Shown here piece by piece: positions 50,701 through 63,160 of a stretch of 64,000 nt of DNA. The DNA is from Ptiloglossa arizonensis (Eukaryota; Arthropoda; Insecta; Hymenoptera; Colletidae). The notes below the pieces were generated by a model that was not told the DNA's origin, made no database searches, and saw only the letters and a program-made list of their open reading frames with translations. Position 1 is the stretch's first letter, and each line of letters starts with the position of its first letter. The stretch lies in NCBI RefSeq assembly GCF_051014685.1, contig NC_135051.1, positions 9,257,557 through 9,321,556 of the forward strand. The letters run 5' to 3'. Position numbers and translations under genes: made by a program.

Positions 50701-53089
50701 CTCTCTCTCTCTTATTCTGTCTCCCGGGTAAGGTCTCTCGCGAGCGCAGCCTGCTGTGAAATTGAAAAATTTTCGCGCGTTTTGCGGGCCTCCTGCAGAC
50801 GAGTCACCCGGTGTGCACGCAGACTGGCTGGATTACCGGCTAGGCTTTGAGACCCACCAAACAGACCGGAAAATATGCAGGCTGCATAATTCAGCACGCT
50901 CGTACACGTGCATGTGCGTAGACGAGATATAAGCGCGCGCAACACGCTCGCGAGCGCCGGAAAAATTTTGCCCGCTATCGCGTTCGAACGATATATCCCT
51001 CCCCACCCTTGTTCGCGTTTCGAGTGCTCCTCCTTTCGTCTCTGCCCGTTCGTTTCTCGAAATTGTTCATACTCTCGCGAAAGATCGACCGCGAGATCGC
51101 CTCGAGGATCGAACGAGCTCGTAGGCGCCTACGCGCGACTTTTTGCTCCTCGTTCCGTTTCCTACGGTCAATTTTCGCGAAAGTTGCCGCAAAACGAAAT
51201 ACGTACGTACCGCGTGTACGAGGTTCTCCTGAAACTCAGCCATCCGTGGCGGTTGCGCGCGGCTCGTTCATTTTTACGTCGTCACGCGAGGAAAGTTCGT
51301 CGCATCGGTCGCGCTCGTGGTTTTTTTTTCCATTTTTTTTTTCCTAATTGCGAACGAACGAAGTTTATATTTCACGGCGAATACCAGCTGCTCGCCGTTC
51401 GAGGGGAGAGAATTGCGCAAAATTGTCGCCCTTCGAAAGGGTCACACCGGTGGTAGGTAGCGATCGAAACGCGTCCAGCGTCGAGGCTCGGTTCCTCGTC
51501 GATTCGGTTTTCGCGCGGTTGGGAAATCGATCCGGAGCAACAAGTATTCCACGTCTCCTTCGGGCGAAAATCGAGAAAACGCGAGTAAAACAGGGTGGAT
51601 AGATACGATCTCTCGAGCGGAGGGTTTTCGAGGAAAATTTCCAGTCGAATTTATCATCGCGGCGAGAATCCCGAAGAGGGAACTCGGTTGCCGAGCGCGA
51701 CCCACGAAAATGCGGGAAATGAAAATCGTGGGGATGTCCGTTAGCTCGAGGATCGACGACGACGAGGAGAAGAGTCCAAGAGTATCGGTTTTCCGTTCTT
51801 TCGGTCGTGGATACGGTATCCTTTGGTTCGAACGGAGCGTAGAATTGCCTCGCGAAACGTTTATCGCGGCGAAGCAACGACGGTGAACCCAACGGGAAAA
51901 GTTCAACAGCATCCCGTGAGCGTAAACGGAAAGATAAACAGAGAACGGGCGTCGAAAGCGTAAAGAGCGACGCCGAATTTCTTCGAGCGACGACGTCGTT
52001 CGTTGGGAAGGGTCAGGGCCCGCTCGCCGGCCGATATTTTCAGCCCGAGCAGTAGACGAGCAAATGTTTGGCGCTGCCGGTCGTCGAGACGCGGTTACAG
52101 GTCACTCACCGAATATGAGTAAACCGCCGGCGCGTCCTCCGCTCGAGGCTAACCAGACCACTCGATTTCGAATTCGCCTCGGGACCTTTCTTCCGGGAAT
52201 CCCTCGGAAAAAGAGAGAAAGAAGAAAAAAGAAAAAGGAAAAAAAAAATGAAACTTCTCGCGACGAGTGCACCGGAAACGTCACCTTCGGTTCGATTCCG
52301 ACGCAGGATACGCACCGTGCGAGGAAGATTGGACGGAGGGTGGTGGGGGTAGAGAAAAAGGAGAAAAAGGAAAAAAAAAACGGGATCCAACCGCGCGCAA
52401 ACCACTCATCGTCGACCATACTTAACGATAAAAGTGTACCGCGTCAATGACCTTGCGTACACACATGCGTGCGGGCTAAAAGTGCAGGCGGCGAATAAAG
52501 CGCGTTTCCATGGCGTGGAAAGCGTCGAATTTCAACCGGTCGTTCCTCCTTCGCGTCACGCTCGTCGAATTACGGATTCCCTGTCCCCCTCCACGCGGAA
52601 ACCCCCTCCGGGCCTCCCCCACCATCGAGCGGGGGGGACGATTAAACGATCGGCGAACCAATAGGACCGATTTCGTACGATCGACAAGGGGCCTGGAGAC
52701 GCTCGCGACGATGCGGCCGAACGAAGCTTCCAAGTCCGGGGCTTCTCGTCTCTCACGGTGTTTTTCGGCCGTTCTCGTTTACGATTCGAGGCGGGCGAGG
52801 CTCGGCGGTCTCCGGTCGGCCATTAATAAGCCACGAGGCTTCTCCGTTTACAGCGTCCGGGTCAGGTTAATCGGATTTGCGACGAGGCCAGCGGCGAACT
52901 CCTCGTCGAAAAACGGCCTCGTCTCTCGCTGGCCAATCGATCGGGCCAGCTCGCGAATCGTCCAACGACCAAGTCGAATGCCAATTCCGGTGACCCGTTA
53001 CCACCGGCTTCTGGTTAACGCCGAAGGAACTCGCTCGACATTTTTTCTTCCGCTCGTTTCGCCAGCCGATCGAAAAAATACCCAACCGT

Positions 53090-53540
53090 TGAAAAACGAC
53101 CAACGAAAGCCAGCGAATCGAACGGTTCGGTCAAATAGTTGCCAACGCGGGGAAATTGGGCCGCGGGTCGAAAAAAAAAAAAAAAAAAACGTAAAAATGT
53201 AAAGCGCGATAAATAAAAGTTATTACGCACCACCCGGACGATGTAGTCTTTCTTTCTCAAATAGTTACCGATGCGAACAAATTGGAGTTCGAGGGGGGAT
53301 TGGAAAAAACGTAAAGGTGGAAGAAAAATTGACGAACGAAAACGATTAAATACCGGATAGTATGGAGTTTTCCAAACGTTTGCCAACGTTGAACGATCGG
53401 GGCGTCCCAGTCGATGGAAAATACGATTATCGTTGAGCGTCACCAATCCGTTCGTCTTCGCGAACGATTGAACGTGCAACGACGAAACAAGACCGATCTT
53501 TCTCCGTATGGTTGCCAAGGTGGCGTTATCGTTCGTTCTC
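53090..53540. repeat. Degenerate tandem array, about 125-bp monomers
   Basis: The block TCAAATAGTTGCCAACG and variants places GTTGCC-like cores at 53138, 53265, 53379 and 53511 (spacings 127, 114 and 132 bp). Shared following elements include GAACAAATTGG-like, a G-rich word, and GGAAAAAACGTAAA(A/G)(A/G)TG. The first copy contains a run of about 19 A. Confidence 0.7.
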
Positions 53541-54204
53541 GAAGGGGGCATCAGTTTCGAAAGCGATCGGAAAGCTCGCGCCGGTAGCCGTGGCTTCGAC
53601 CGGAAGCCGAGTCGACGCGGTTGGAGGTGTCGCGGTCGTCGCTCCGAAAACCGAAGGCGGTTGAAAAAAAAAAAAAGGTAATACTTTCGCGAGCGACTGT
53701 ACGCGAAACGGGGCGGGACATTTGTTTCGCCGCTCGGTGAACGCAACGAGGTCCCCCGTGCGGAAGGTTAGGGCCGGATGTCGGCCGGGAAGCTTTTGAC
53801 CGGCACGCACGAGCTGCCAACCGGCCGTCGGCCGCCAGCCGCCCGAAAGGCCTAACGGGCGATTTGGGGTAGGTCCTGCTCGAGCCACGCCGACGAACCA
53901 CGGTCCCGTCCTGCACCCAGACCCGAGCAAAAAGAGGGAGACACCCGGATCGAAGGGAGCCACGCGGGATTTCGCTTGGAAAAGTTTTGTCGAGTCGCGG
54001 CCGCCTCCTGGCCGCCTCCTCTCCGCCTCTCGTGCCAAAGAATTCACTATTAACGAACCGCCTCGGCTCGTGCTCGCGAAATTTTTACTCGAACCCCAAC
54101 GCTCTTCGATCCGTCCTGCAAAACCGGGCATCGAGTTTTTATACTCTCGCGCGTTTATCGATTTTAACGGCCCGTTTCTGTAAACAAGTTTACGTCGGAT
54201 CTTG

Positions 54205-54221
54205 CCCCCCCCCCCCCCCCC
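54205..54221. repeat. Homopolymer run of 17 C
   Basis: Seventeen C bases follow CTTG. A long minus-strand open frame (53526-54341) reads through it as poly-Gly, which argues against that frame being a gene. Confidence 0.95.
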
Positions 54222-55750
54222 GTGTGCCGAGTCGCTAACCGAGGAGGGAACCGATTCGTCCAACGGATTCGAATCGAACCCCCATCCGATATCGTTTTCG
54301 TCGAACGACGTACGATGCGGTTCCCAGAAACGGTGAGGCACGTCGTTATTTCAGATATACGCCGTGAACGTAAAATTTAAACGGTGAAAAAATATCCGGG
54401 CTCGCGATGCGATACACCTCGTGTACGAACGCGATATCGAGGATCGTTCCCCGTTTCTCGAGAGTCGTTGCTCTCGTACGAGACAACGCGTATACGTAAT
54501 TACGACACGTTGTTGTTCTCGATTGAAACTGCCTCGTCGAGAAACACGCGCATCGACCAAGGAATTTCGCTTTTCGTCTCGGTAACGACAGCGATCGATA
54601 TCGCGCTCGTCCGAATTTCCATGGAAAAATTCAATTTCGAAACGAACGAGTTGGAAAATATTGTTTACGAAACGAATCGGGCAAGTTCTACGGAGCAGCT
54701 GTAAACCATCCAGCGTAATTATACCTCGGTTTCGTTCAAACGTATCCACCGACGTTATTATTTAAAAGTTCGAGCTTCGCTCGAATCCGTGTATATAGCC
54801 ACAATCCCAGCGATAGATCGATAATTATGGTCGCGGGAGCGCGCTCGGTTGTTTCCTTTTTTACGAAACACGGCCGGTTTAGCCGCGCGCGGAATCCTAT
54901 TCTAGGAACGTTTTCGTTCTTCCCCGGTTCGGCTCCGAGTGAATATTTTGCAAGTTGCGGAAGGGATAGGGCGTTCGTTCCGGCGGGGAAACGAGCGTCT
55001 GGTATTAGGAACGAAAAAGGGGCCAAAATCGAGGGAGTCCGTGGGGTCGTTGAAAAACGAGCCCGACGAATCAACGCGCCTATCGATTTTTATGGTTTGT
55101 GTAATTTACGTGAGTCACTCGCGTTCGCCAACCCATACGCGTCGATGCGCGTTCCGTTCGAACAGGAACGAACCGTCTATAGACAAGGGTTACCATTCAA
55201 TCCCGTTCTAAAAGGATTAAAGTTTGCCTCGGTGTTTTAATTACGCTCGGAGCTGCCCGTTTGGAAAGTAAATTAAAAGTAATAAAATTTAAAAAAAGAA
55301 GGAGAAAATTTATTCCGCACGATTCTCGAGAGTCCACGCGCGATCGAAGGGAGGCTCGGTTTACGTTAAAATCGGTTATGCGGGTTAATTTCCCAAGTAG
55401 CATAAAAATGGAGTCGGTTGTCGGCCGCCGTGGCAACAAACGACGACGCGAAAGAGGGTCGCGGGACAATGGCATCGTTCGTTTCCGGGTCGAAAAGCGA
55501 CGCGCGGGAAAAAGAATTCCTTTCTTCGGGCGGATCGATAATCTGTCCGAGTCGCGGTGGTCTACCCTTCCGCCCGTTCCGCCCGTAAACGGAGAAACCT
55601 CAAGGAGAATAGTTGGCGAGTTTGTTGCCGCGAAACTTTCCCGGTGTGCCACCTACTTCTTGCACTTGGCCGATGCCCCGAGAAAGAACGGAAAATCTCC
55701 TCCTGGCTCGTCCAGGAACCGAGAAACTGATCGAGAGAGAGCTGGAACCG

Positions 55751-55800
55751 AGGAGAGCCGGGGAGAGCCGGGGAGAGCCAGGGAGAGCCAGGGAGAGCCC
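55751..55800. repeat. 10-bp minisatellite, first locus (GGGAGAGCC-A/G)
   Basis: Five tandem decamers with consensus GGGAGAGCCA show two variants of the last base. The same decamer family, with ACA in place of CCA, forms the array at 58974. Confidence 0.95.
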
Positions 55801-58675
55801 TACGGTCGTCCAACCGTACGAATCGCTCGCAACGCGTCGCGGTTGACATTGTTTCCGTTCTCGCGCGAGGCTTGAAATCGCGTTCGCCTCTCTGGATCGA
55901 TACGATCGATCGTCGCGACCCTGCACCCGTACAAGGGGGGCGAGGGGGGGGGGGGGCACGAAACAGCGAAACATTGTCGGAATTTCGCGAATTCGACGCG
56001 AGCGGCGGGAAGTAGCGCGCTGCTTTCGACGAATGCTTATCGCTCGGTGACATTCGGTCGCATGCTTACACTTGAGCCACCGACAGCCCGAACGGGTGTG
56101 TCCATGGACACAATGGGCGCACACGTTTGCACGCGAAATACGGCGCGACGAGGGAGGGAGCGAGCGAACCAGCGCGAGAGAGACAGAGACGGAGAGAGGG
56201 AGAGACAGAGCGGGGCGCGCAGCGTGTAGCCGTGTGTGGCGGTCGTTACACACGGCCCGTAATGCAGACGATATCGATCGGTGTTTTTGCGCCGTATGAC
56301 AACTCGTTACGGAACGCTGATCGAAGCGCGAGCACAAAGTACACAATTACGGTGTGTTCGCGGTGAGCGCATCGTGCTCTGAAAGGAAGAAAATTGGCGG
56401 AGAGTTTCGCCTTTTCGCCGCGCTTAATTCTCCTTTCCCGTTCTTTCTTCCCCCGTTCCACGACCTCGGCCCGTCCTCCTCCTTATCCTCCTCGAGGAGG
56501 AAGAGCAAACGTCGAGAGGACGAGGGCTCGTCTGCTCCGTCCCTACCCACTGTGGTCCAACGGCCTCGTCGTCGACGGGCGGTATTAGCCGACGTTTTCC
56601 CGCTGATTTGACTTTAATATCGGGCCAACCGAGACGACATCCGTTCGCCGACGTAGCCGCGGGCAAAGGGCGCGATGAAAATATTTCGTTGGATCCCCGG
56701 GACGATATTAGCGCCCGGGTTGCGCGACCGAGAAAAAAATACGAAGAAAAAGAACGGCGCGATAACGTACGAAAAGAACGAGACCGTCTGTCTTTGGCGA
56801 CGAGAGGGAAACCTCGTCGGCCCGCTCGAGTGGATTGCCTTCCTCTCGGAGGAGCGCCGCGGAAAACGGGAAAAACGAGTCGAACGGATATCGGGGGAGA
56901 AAATAAGAGGGTGGATGCTACCAACCGTCAAATGGAAATTGTCTTCTGGGCTCGTTACGTTGTTGCGCGAGAACTCGATGCAGGTAGTTGCGTCTTTGGT
57001 CAGCTTGGGGAACCGTGGAGAGTACCGGACGATTTTCGAGTACAAAAAACTGTAGGGAGCTAGTTTCATCGTTCTCGGGTGAAGTTACGCTTTGAAAATA
57101 TTAGTCCACGTTGTAGAGTGTTACGAGAAAGGAGTCCAGAATGCGATTACTCACTCGTAATCCCTTCGCGGTGGGCCCGATCGGGCGTCGAAGCGTACCG
57201 TTCGCCGTGTAAAGTCACCGAGCGTCGTCTCGATCGTCTGGGAGACTCCGTTTCCGGTGTGGAGAGGTTCGACGGTCCCCTGTGGGCAAAAGGAGCGAGA
57301 ATTAGTGGGTCGGTGACGCGTGGCACGCGCGCGCTATCGATTCGGTTTCCTCGCAGCAGGATGACAAGCTAGGGTAACCCGGCACGCTTAATCGCCGGTA
57401 TATAGGGGTAGGTTTCGTAGCGCAGGGCAGGTTATGGTGAATCGGAATGCAGGATTAGTCACGAGCAAGGCTTGCCTCTGGGTAACGACAGCTGCTACCA
57501 CCATGCACCGTCGTCGTCATCAACGGCGACTATCGACGCCATTAACCGACGGATATACCCGGCACCGATGGTTAGTGTCATCCGCACTCTGCACGGAGAT
57601 TCGTGCAGGTAACGCCGACGGGACGCTGAATGCGAGGGCTTCCTCTCTCTGTCGCTCGAGCCGCGACGTTGCGGGGTTTCCGACCCTTTCCAATGAATCT
57701 TCGAGAACCGAGTGAATGGCGTTCGACGTTATCGAACACGCACCCTCCACTCCCCCTACCTGGCGAGCCCTCCCGCCGTCGAAATTCTTCCTGGGATTTA
57801 TCGCGCGTAAAGGGGATTACCCGGAAGCGGGCTACGGGCACCTGGAGCCCCCTGCCGATTATTCGGAACAACGATCCGCGTCCTCGTCGACGATTTCTCG
57901 AGATTTGCGCGACGCGAGCGCGAGAGTAACCGGTTCGCGAGCTAGCTCGGAATTAACGGGGAAAAGAATCGCCGACAAAGCAGGGGAAGGAACGTAGGAC
58001 GACGTACGTCGAGTGAACTAAGAATTTCCTTCGTAGACCCCCTGTAGTCTGCTGCTTTATTGCAGGGCACTCGCGAGGGTCCTCGAAGACCCTTCGTGAC
58101 TCGAGGCTTAGTTTGATGGTCTTAGGAATAACGAAGCTCGAGATTCTTGGACAGCTGCTGCCACCTCGTACGCTCCAGCCCCGACCAAGGGACAGTCGCG
58201 CGAGTACGACTCGTATAAAACTCACGGGGAATTGGAGAACTCGTACGGAAGGCGCAACGAACCGCGCAACTCGTACCGAACTCGCAAAAGGGTAGAATTC
58301 CCAACGAACAGCAAAGAACTCTTTTGCAAACGAGTTTACCGTGCTCCGCGTCCACTGGAAATGTACAAACGGTGAACTATCTTTCGGAAGAAAATTATCG
58401 GAGGAAAGTTCGCGAGCGAGATTCGAGTCATCGTTTTGGCTAATTCGATTTTGGTACGGAATATAATCGGAGCGATGCGCGAACGCGTTCTCAGGATGCG
58501 CGAACGGCGCTCTTAGCGTTTCTTTCCGGTCGCGGGTTCCCTCCCTTGTTTCCGCCCGTGCAGCGGCGTAACTCTTCTTCGGTTTCGAGACTGTAATTTA
58601 GAGCCGTTTCGACGTCGTGTAATGGAAGACGCAGAGTAGGCCCGTAACACCCTCGGCGGGCGCACCACGATCCCC

Positions 58676-58693
58676 GAGACAGGGGGCGCTACC
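58676..58693 (+). promoter_or_regulatory. Strong CTCF-like motif
   Basis: GAGACAGGGGGCGCTACC contains AGGGGGCGCTA, the best match in this window to the CTCF core. It lies just upstream of the decamer minisatellite at 58974. No gene is assignable. Confidence 0.45.
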
Positions 58694-58865
58694 AAATTAG
58701 CGCCGACGAGTTATACGCAGTTGCTAAAGAGCGAGACAGACCGGCGCGGCGAAGGCTAATCGTCGGACTGGTTGGGGTGCGGACGTCTCTTCGCAAGGTG
58801 GGAGAAAAAATATTGCCACGGAGTCGGGGGACGAGCTACTGAATATTTCAAATCGTGACGGACAG

Positions 58866-59170
58866 GTGTGCGCCGCGTGTTTCACGATCAATTCTTCGTG
58901 GGTCCTTTTCCGCCAAGTCGACGAAAGACCTAACGATCGCGCAGAGACACGGAGAGGGAAAGTAAAGAGGAAGAGCCAGGGAGAGACAGGGAGAGACAGG
59001 GAGAGACAGGGAGAGCCAGGGAGAGACAGGGAGAGACAGGGAGAGACAGGGAGAGACAGGGAGAGCCTATTCGTTCGCCGATAGAACCAGTGCGCACTGC
59101 GCGTTTCGCGAGCAATTCTCCTCGGGTCTTTTTTCGCCAGGAAGACGAAAGACTTTGCGCACAGTGTACT
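58866..59170. repeat. Duplicated unit flanking a 10-bp minisatellite array
   Basis: The middle (58974-59067) is a run of about nine GGGAGAGACA decamers with one GGGAGAGCCA variant. On both sides lie diverged copies of a flank: TTCACGATCAATTCTTCGTG at 58881 and TTCGCGAGCAATTCTCCTCG at 59105, each followed by GGTC(C/T)TTTT, CGCCA and GACGAAAGAC. The 224-bp offset indicates a tandem duplication with the decamers expanding inside one unit. Confidence 0.85.
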
Positions 59171-59633
59171 TTTCGATTATTTACGCGTTATCGAAAGTCT
59201 GCTTCGTGCGTGGTAGCAACTTGTCGGTTGCGAAGACAGGGGAAGGGGAGACGACCGTATAGGCGCGTTCTCGGTACTCGACCGAGCTAGGCAGAAACGG
59301 TACGGCTTACGCTCGAAAGCCTCAAACGGTCTGACGCGTAAGTAGTCAGTAATCGTCTGAAAACCGAATCGAGCGATGGAAACGTCGAGTTTCCGTTTCC
59401 ACCTTCTGGAACCTCTGACCGTATTCTGGGTTCTCTTTGGGCACGAGATCTCGGAAGCTCGCTAGTCCAGCGGTGAAAAGAGAACGCCCGGTCCCCCCTG
59501 GGCAGTCTGGTACAACGGGAGAGGGCGCCAGGTGGATGATCCTCCGAAGACGGTTCGGAGGAGGTTGTCGGTCGGGAGGACCGAAGAAAGGGCAGCTCCA
59601 GACCGGCCTCCGAGAGAGGGACCGGTCCGGACT

Positions 59634-59661
59634 GGACCGGACCGGACCGGACCGGACCGGA
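59634..59661. repeat. (GGACC)n pentamer tract
   Basis: Five to six GGACC units follow related GGTCC words. The tract is locally self-complementary through GGTCC/GGACC. Confidence 0.95.
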
Positions 59662-60435
59662 GCAGGCCGCCACGGCTAGAAGACCGAACAGGGAACCGAG
59701 AGGGAAAGGGCAGGTTGGCCCAAAAAGTCGAGCAAGAGTCGAAGAACTCCAGGACGGACCAAGGACCGACGGCGGTTTTCTTGCCCCTCCCTAAACCACT
59801 CGTTGCCTTCTTCCCGGCGTCCTTTTTCTACTCCGGTTGGCCCTTTCGTTCTATCCACTCGCGCGGCTCGGTCTCCCTCGCTCGTTCCCCCGATTCCTTC
59901 GCCGCTTCTTCGTTCCCCTCCCCCACGCGGTTGGGTCTGGCGTCTCGCTCGGGCCCGAACGCGGGCACGCAGGTGCGACGAGGAGGCCACCGCTGGCCCC
60001 AGCCCGGACAGGAGGGACAGGAGAGGAAGACGGCACTGACCTAAAGCAACATGGTCGGCGAAGCCAGATCCCAAAGCGACAAGGAGAGAAAGAATGCGTC
60101 GGGTTGAAAAGAGAGCAGAGCGAACCGCCGAGGGGAAAATTAATGGCGACGAGCCGACCAATTTTTTTTTTTTTTCTCATCGCCGCTTCGATCGAGATTT
60201 CGAAGGGACGCGCTTTTCGATCGCTGTGCCTCTCTGCCTCGTCGATATCGGACAAACTTTCTACGTACGCTGCTCGATAAAAGAGATCACCGGCTTTCCG
60301 ATGTGCCTTTTAATCGGTACGAGAAAGTCCCTTGTCGAACTTTGTCGGAACTCTCGATTCTCCCGGGGCACGTAGACCGGTGATCGAACGAGAAATCCTT
60401 CGACGGGTGTAACGTTCGTTCGTTTCTCTACGGTG

Positions 60436-60781
60436 AATCCCCGGGACCGATATTTTTTTCTTCCTACGACACATCCTTGGCACGCATCGAGCCTTCGACG
60501 ACGAAGAAAACGTGTCAAGGAGATGGCCGCGTACGAGGGGGTGGCAGTTTTCTTTCGAAGTAGTGGACCGGTTCCCGCTGGGAACGGAAGAGCACGAGGA
60601 GGACGCATTGTTCCGGCGCGGCAGATGGCGCCACCTGCGCGAGGAGTTTCGCGTGCGCAAAAGGCTCGCCGCAGAAGCGGCGCATCGCCCGGTGCAAATA
60701 GAATTTCAAGAGTCGCGCATTAAACGCTTTATGTCGCTGGCGCGCAACCTTTTACGACCTCGCGGACCGTCTCTATGGTAA
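60436..60781 (+). other. Unplaced open frame with protein-like composition
   Basis: A frame opens after a stop near 60433 and runs to TAA at 60779-60781, about 114 codons. A T/C-rich tract and possible AG acceptors lie near its left end. The last 75 residues are charged and helix-prone (GTEEHEEDALFRRGRWRH, then FRVRKRLAAEA and RIKRFMSLARNLL), with G/C-ended codons common. No family is recognised and no donor or partner exon is evident. CpG-rich sequence alone can give Arg-rich frames, so a chance origin remains likely. Confidence 0.2.
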
Positions 60782-61999
60782 TACGGCGAGGACCTTTTGA
60801 AAGCCCGCTGCGAAAGTAACGCTATACCCCCGCGAAACTTCAGCCGCCGGATAAATAAAGAATGTTTACGGATTTTTTTTACGCCCGACAGAGAGGAGAG
60901 CGGTTGAGCTTAATAAAACCGCGTCCCCAGTGCCCGCGGGTTCTACGATTCGAGGGTTCGTCGATGGGAGCCACCACCAACCACCACCCCCTCGACTACT
61001 CTCCCGCGCGTGTGGATTTTTTCTTCCCTTCCCGCGGAAACGCGAGCTACCGGCTTCGAGGGGGTAGGGGGGACGAAAGATCGATCGATCGAAACTCTCC
61101 CCGATGAATCACGACTTGGAAAATTCTCGAAAGGAATTTCTTTCGCGTTTCGCCTTGAAAAATTGTATCGAAAGCGAAGGAAAAACGCGAGCACGTTACG
61201 ATAGGATCTACCGTGCAATTCTAGCAGAGTGTTTGCGGTCTAGAAACGTGTTTACTATCAGATGGGTGACTATGGGATTCCCCGATGACTAAGCGCCAGT
61301 TATTTTTTTTCCCGTGGGTGTTTCTAACTTACCAGGAAGCATTAGAGACGAGTCTTATTGGTTAAGACCGGTCGGAGAATCTCTGATCTCACTTCCAGGT
61401 GGTAAGGAATCCCATGGTGTTCATCGTTCCAGTCCGGCCGTGAAATATCGAGCGAAAAGAAGGGCACGCGCGTCGTTCGTTTCGATCGTCCAAGTTCGGC
61501 TCGCGAGAATTTGGAATCGTGCCCAACGTCCCGATGACCCAGTTCGACGGGATCGCGGTTTCAAGGGTGGCGAAAACGAGGGAAATGGATTCTCGCGGCT
61601 GGGTCAACCGTGAACCGTTACGATCGTCTCAACGGCCGTCTAAAAGTACGCGTATACCCTCGGTGCTGCAGGTAATTACCGCGCGAGAATGCACGCGGCG
61701 CGTCAGGTGGTCGCGGTTGATCCTATCGCGAAACGCGATTCACCCCGCTTACAGCTCGGACCTTGCGAAATTTTCATCAAACTCGACCTTAACGCGTACA
61801 ATTTACGTTTGCCTCGTTATCCGTCGAGTATCGTTTACTATGTACAGTTGGGAGCTGGAAAGATGACACCCGGATTAAGGGGAAGCTAGTACCGCGCCCA
61901 AGGGGATGATTATCAGCGTTGAATAATTTTTTCTTCGGTTGCCTTGAACGTTTCACCCGATGCAATTTGTCATTTCGTTTGGAGATGAACTTTTCAAGT

Positions 62000-63160
62000 A
62001 CGCGCAACAGTACCTTCTTCTTGGTACTCTCCTTACTCCACGCGTCTCTTCCTACGAGTCCCAAGTGTATTCTACTTTAACACTCAATTTCGTGAATCGA
62101 AACAGGGGTTCGGGAGTAAAATTGTGTTCCACCGTGTGCGCGTGTGCCCCTTTGCTACAATGTGTTCCTCGGCAATCTCCCGTTTACATACCCCATTATC
62201 CAACTACGCTGCGCTTCTAATACTGTCCCTTGTCTCTTGGCAAGGTTGTTCCAGAGGAAATAAAACTGTGTGGATTCCACCGAGTGTGTGCCCCTTTGCA
62301 ACAATCTATTCCTTAACAATCGCCCGCTTACGTGTACACCCCCAAGTGTACTCCATTCTGACACTATCCCTTGCCTCGTACTTGCTTTCTCCACCGAAGC
62401 AAGGGGTCGGAGGATATAAAACTGTGTTCCACCATGTGTGTGCCCCTTTGCTACAACGTATTCCTTAACAATCTCTCGCTTACCCACGCCATTACCCAAG
62501 CACACTCCGCTCCGACACGGTCCCTTGTCTCTTGGCAAGATTATTTCAGAGGAAATAAGACCGTGTGCGTACCCCTTTGCTACTCGGTGATCGACCAAAC
62601 TTTTGTTCGATAACGATTCCACCTTGGCGAAACTCCCTGGGGTACAGTCGATGAAAGGTAATCCAGACGATTGTGGCAATTTAACGCTAATGTAACTTAT
62701 TCCTCAACAACGAGTACGCTCTGCTACCCTGCTATTTGTCTCGAGGTACTTCTTTCAGGGGACCGACGCAAGGGGTCAGAAACGAAACCGTTTTCCACCG
62801 CGTGTATGCCCCTTTGCTACAATTTAATCCTTGACAATCCCTTACCCAAGTACACCCTACTCTGACGCTGCTCCTGGTCTCTCGGCGGGATTAGTTCGAA
62901 AGAACTAAAAGTGTGTAGATTTCGCTCGATGGATGCTACTTTGCAACAATTTATTCCTCGATCCCCTGCTCAGCCACGTCGTTACCCAAGTAGACACGCC
63001 TGGTAACACTATCCCTCGTGTCTTGGCAAGATTTCGAAAAAAACTAGAACCGTCGAGAGTCCACTTTGTGGGTGCTCTTTTGCTACAATCTATAATCCTC
63101 GATGATCCCCTACTTACGCGTACCGCTGGCAAAGCAGACGAATCTACGTTTCAGAGGAAA
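62000..63160. repeat. Degenerate satellite-like array, about 130-150-bp monomers, seven or more copies
   Basis: The word GTGTGCCCCTTTGCTACAA and close variants occurs at 62145, 62289, 62441, 62570, 62807, 62934 and 63073, with spacings of 144, 152, 129, 237, 127 and 139 bp. The order inside each monomer is the same: ATTCCTTAACAATC, CGCTTACC, ACCCAAGTACACTC, TCTGACAC, TCCCTTGTCTCTTGGCAAG, TTTCAGAGGAAATAAAACTG, TTCCACCG. The 237-bp gap holds a worn partial copy plus unrelated sequence. No coding function is apparent. Confidence 0.88.
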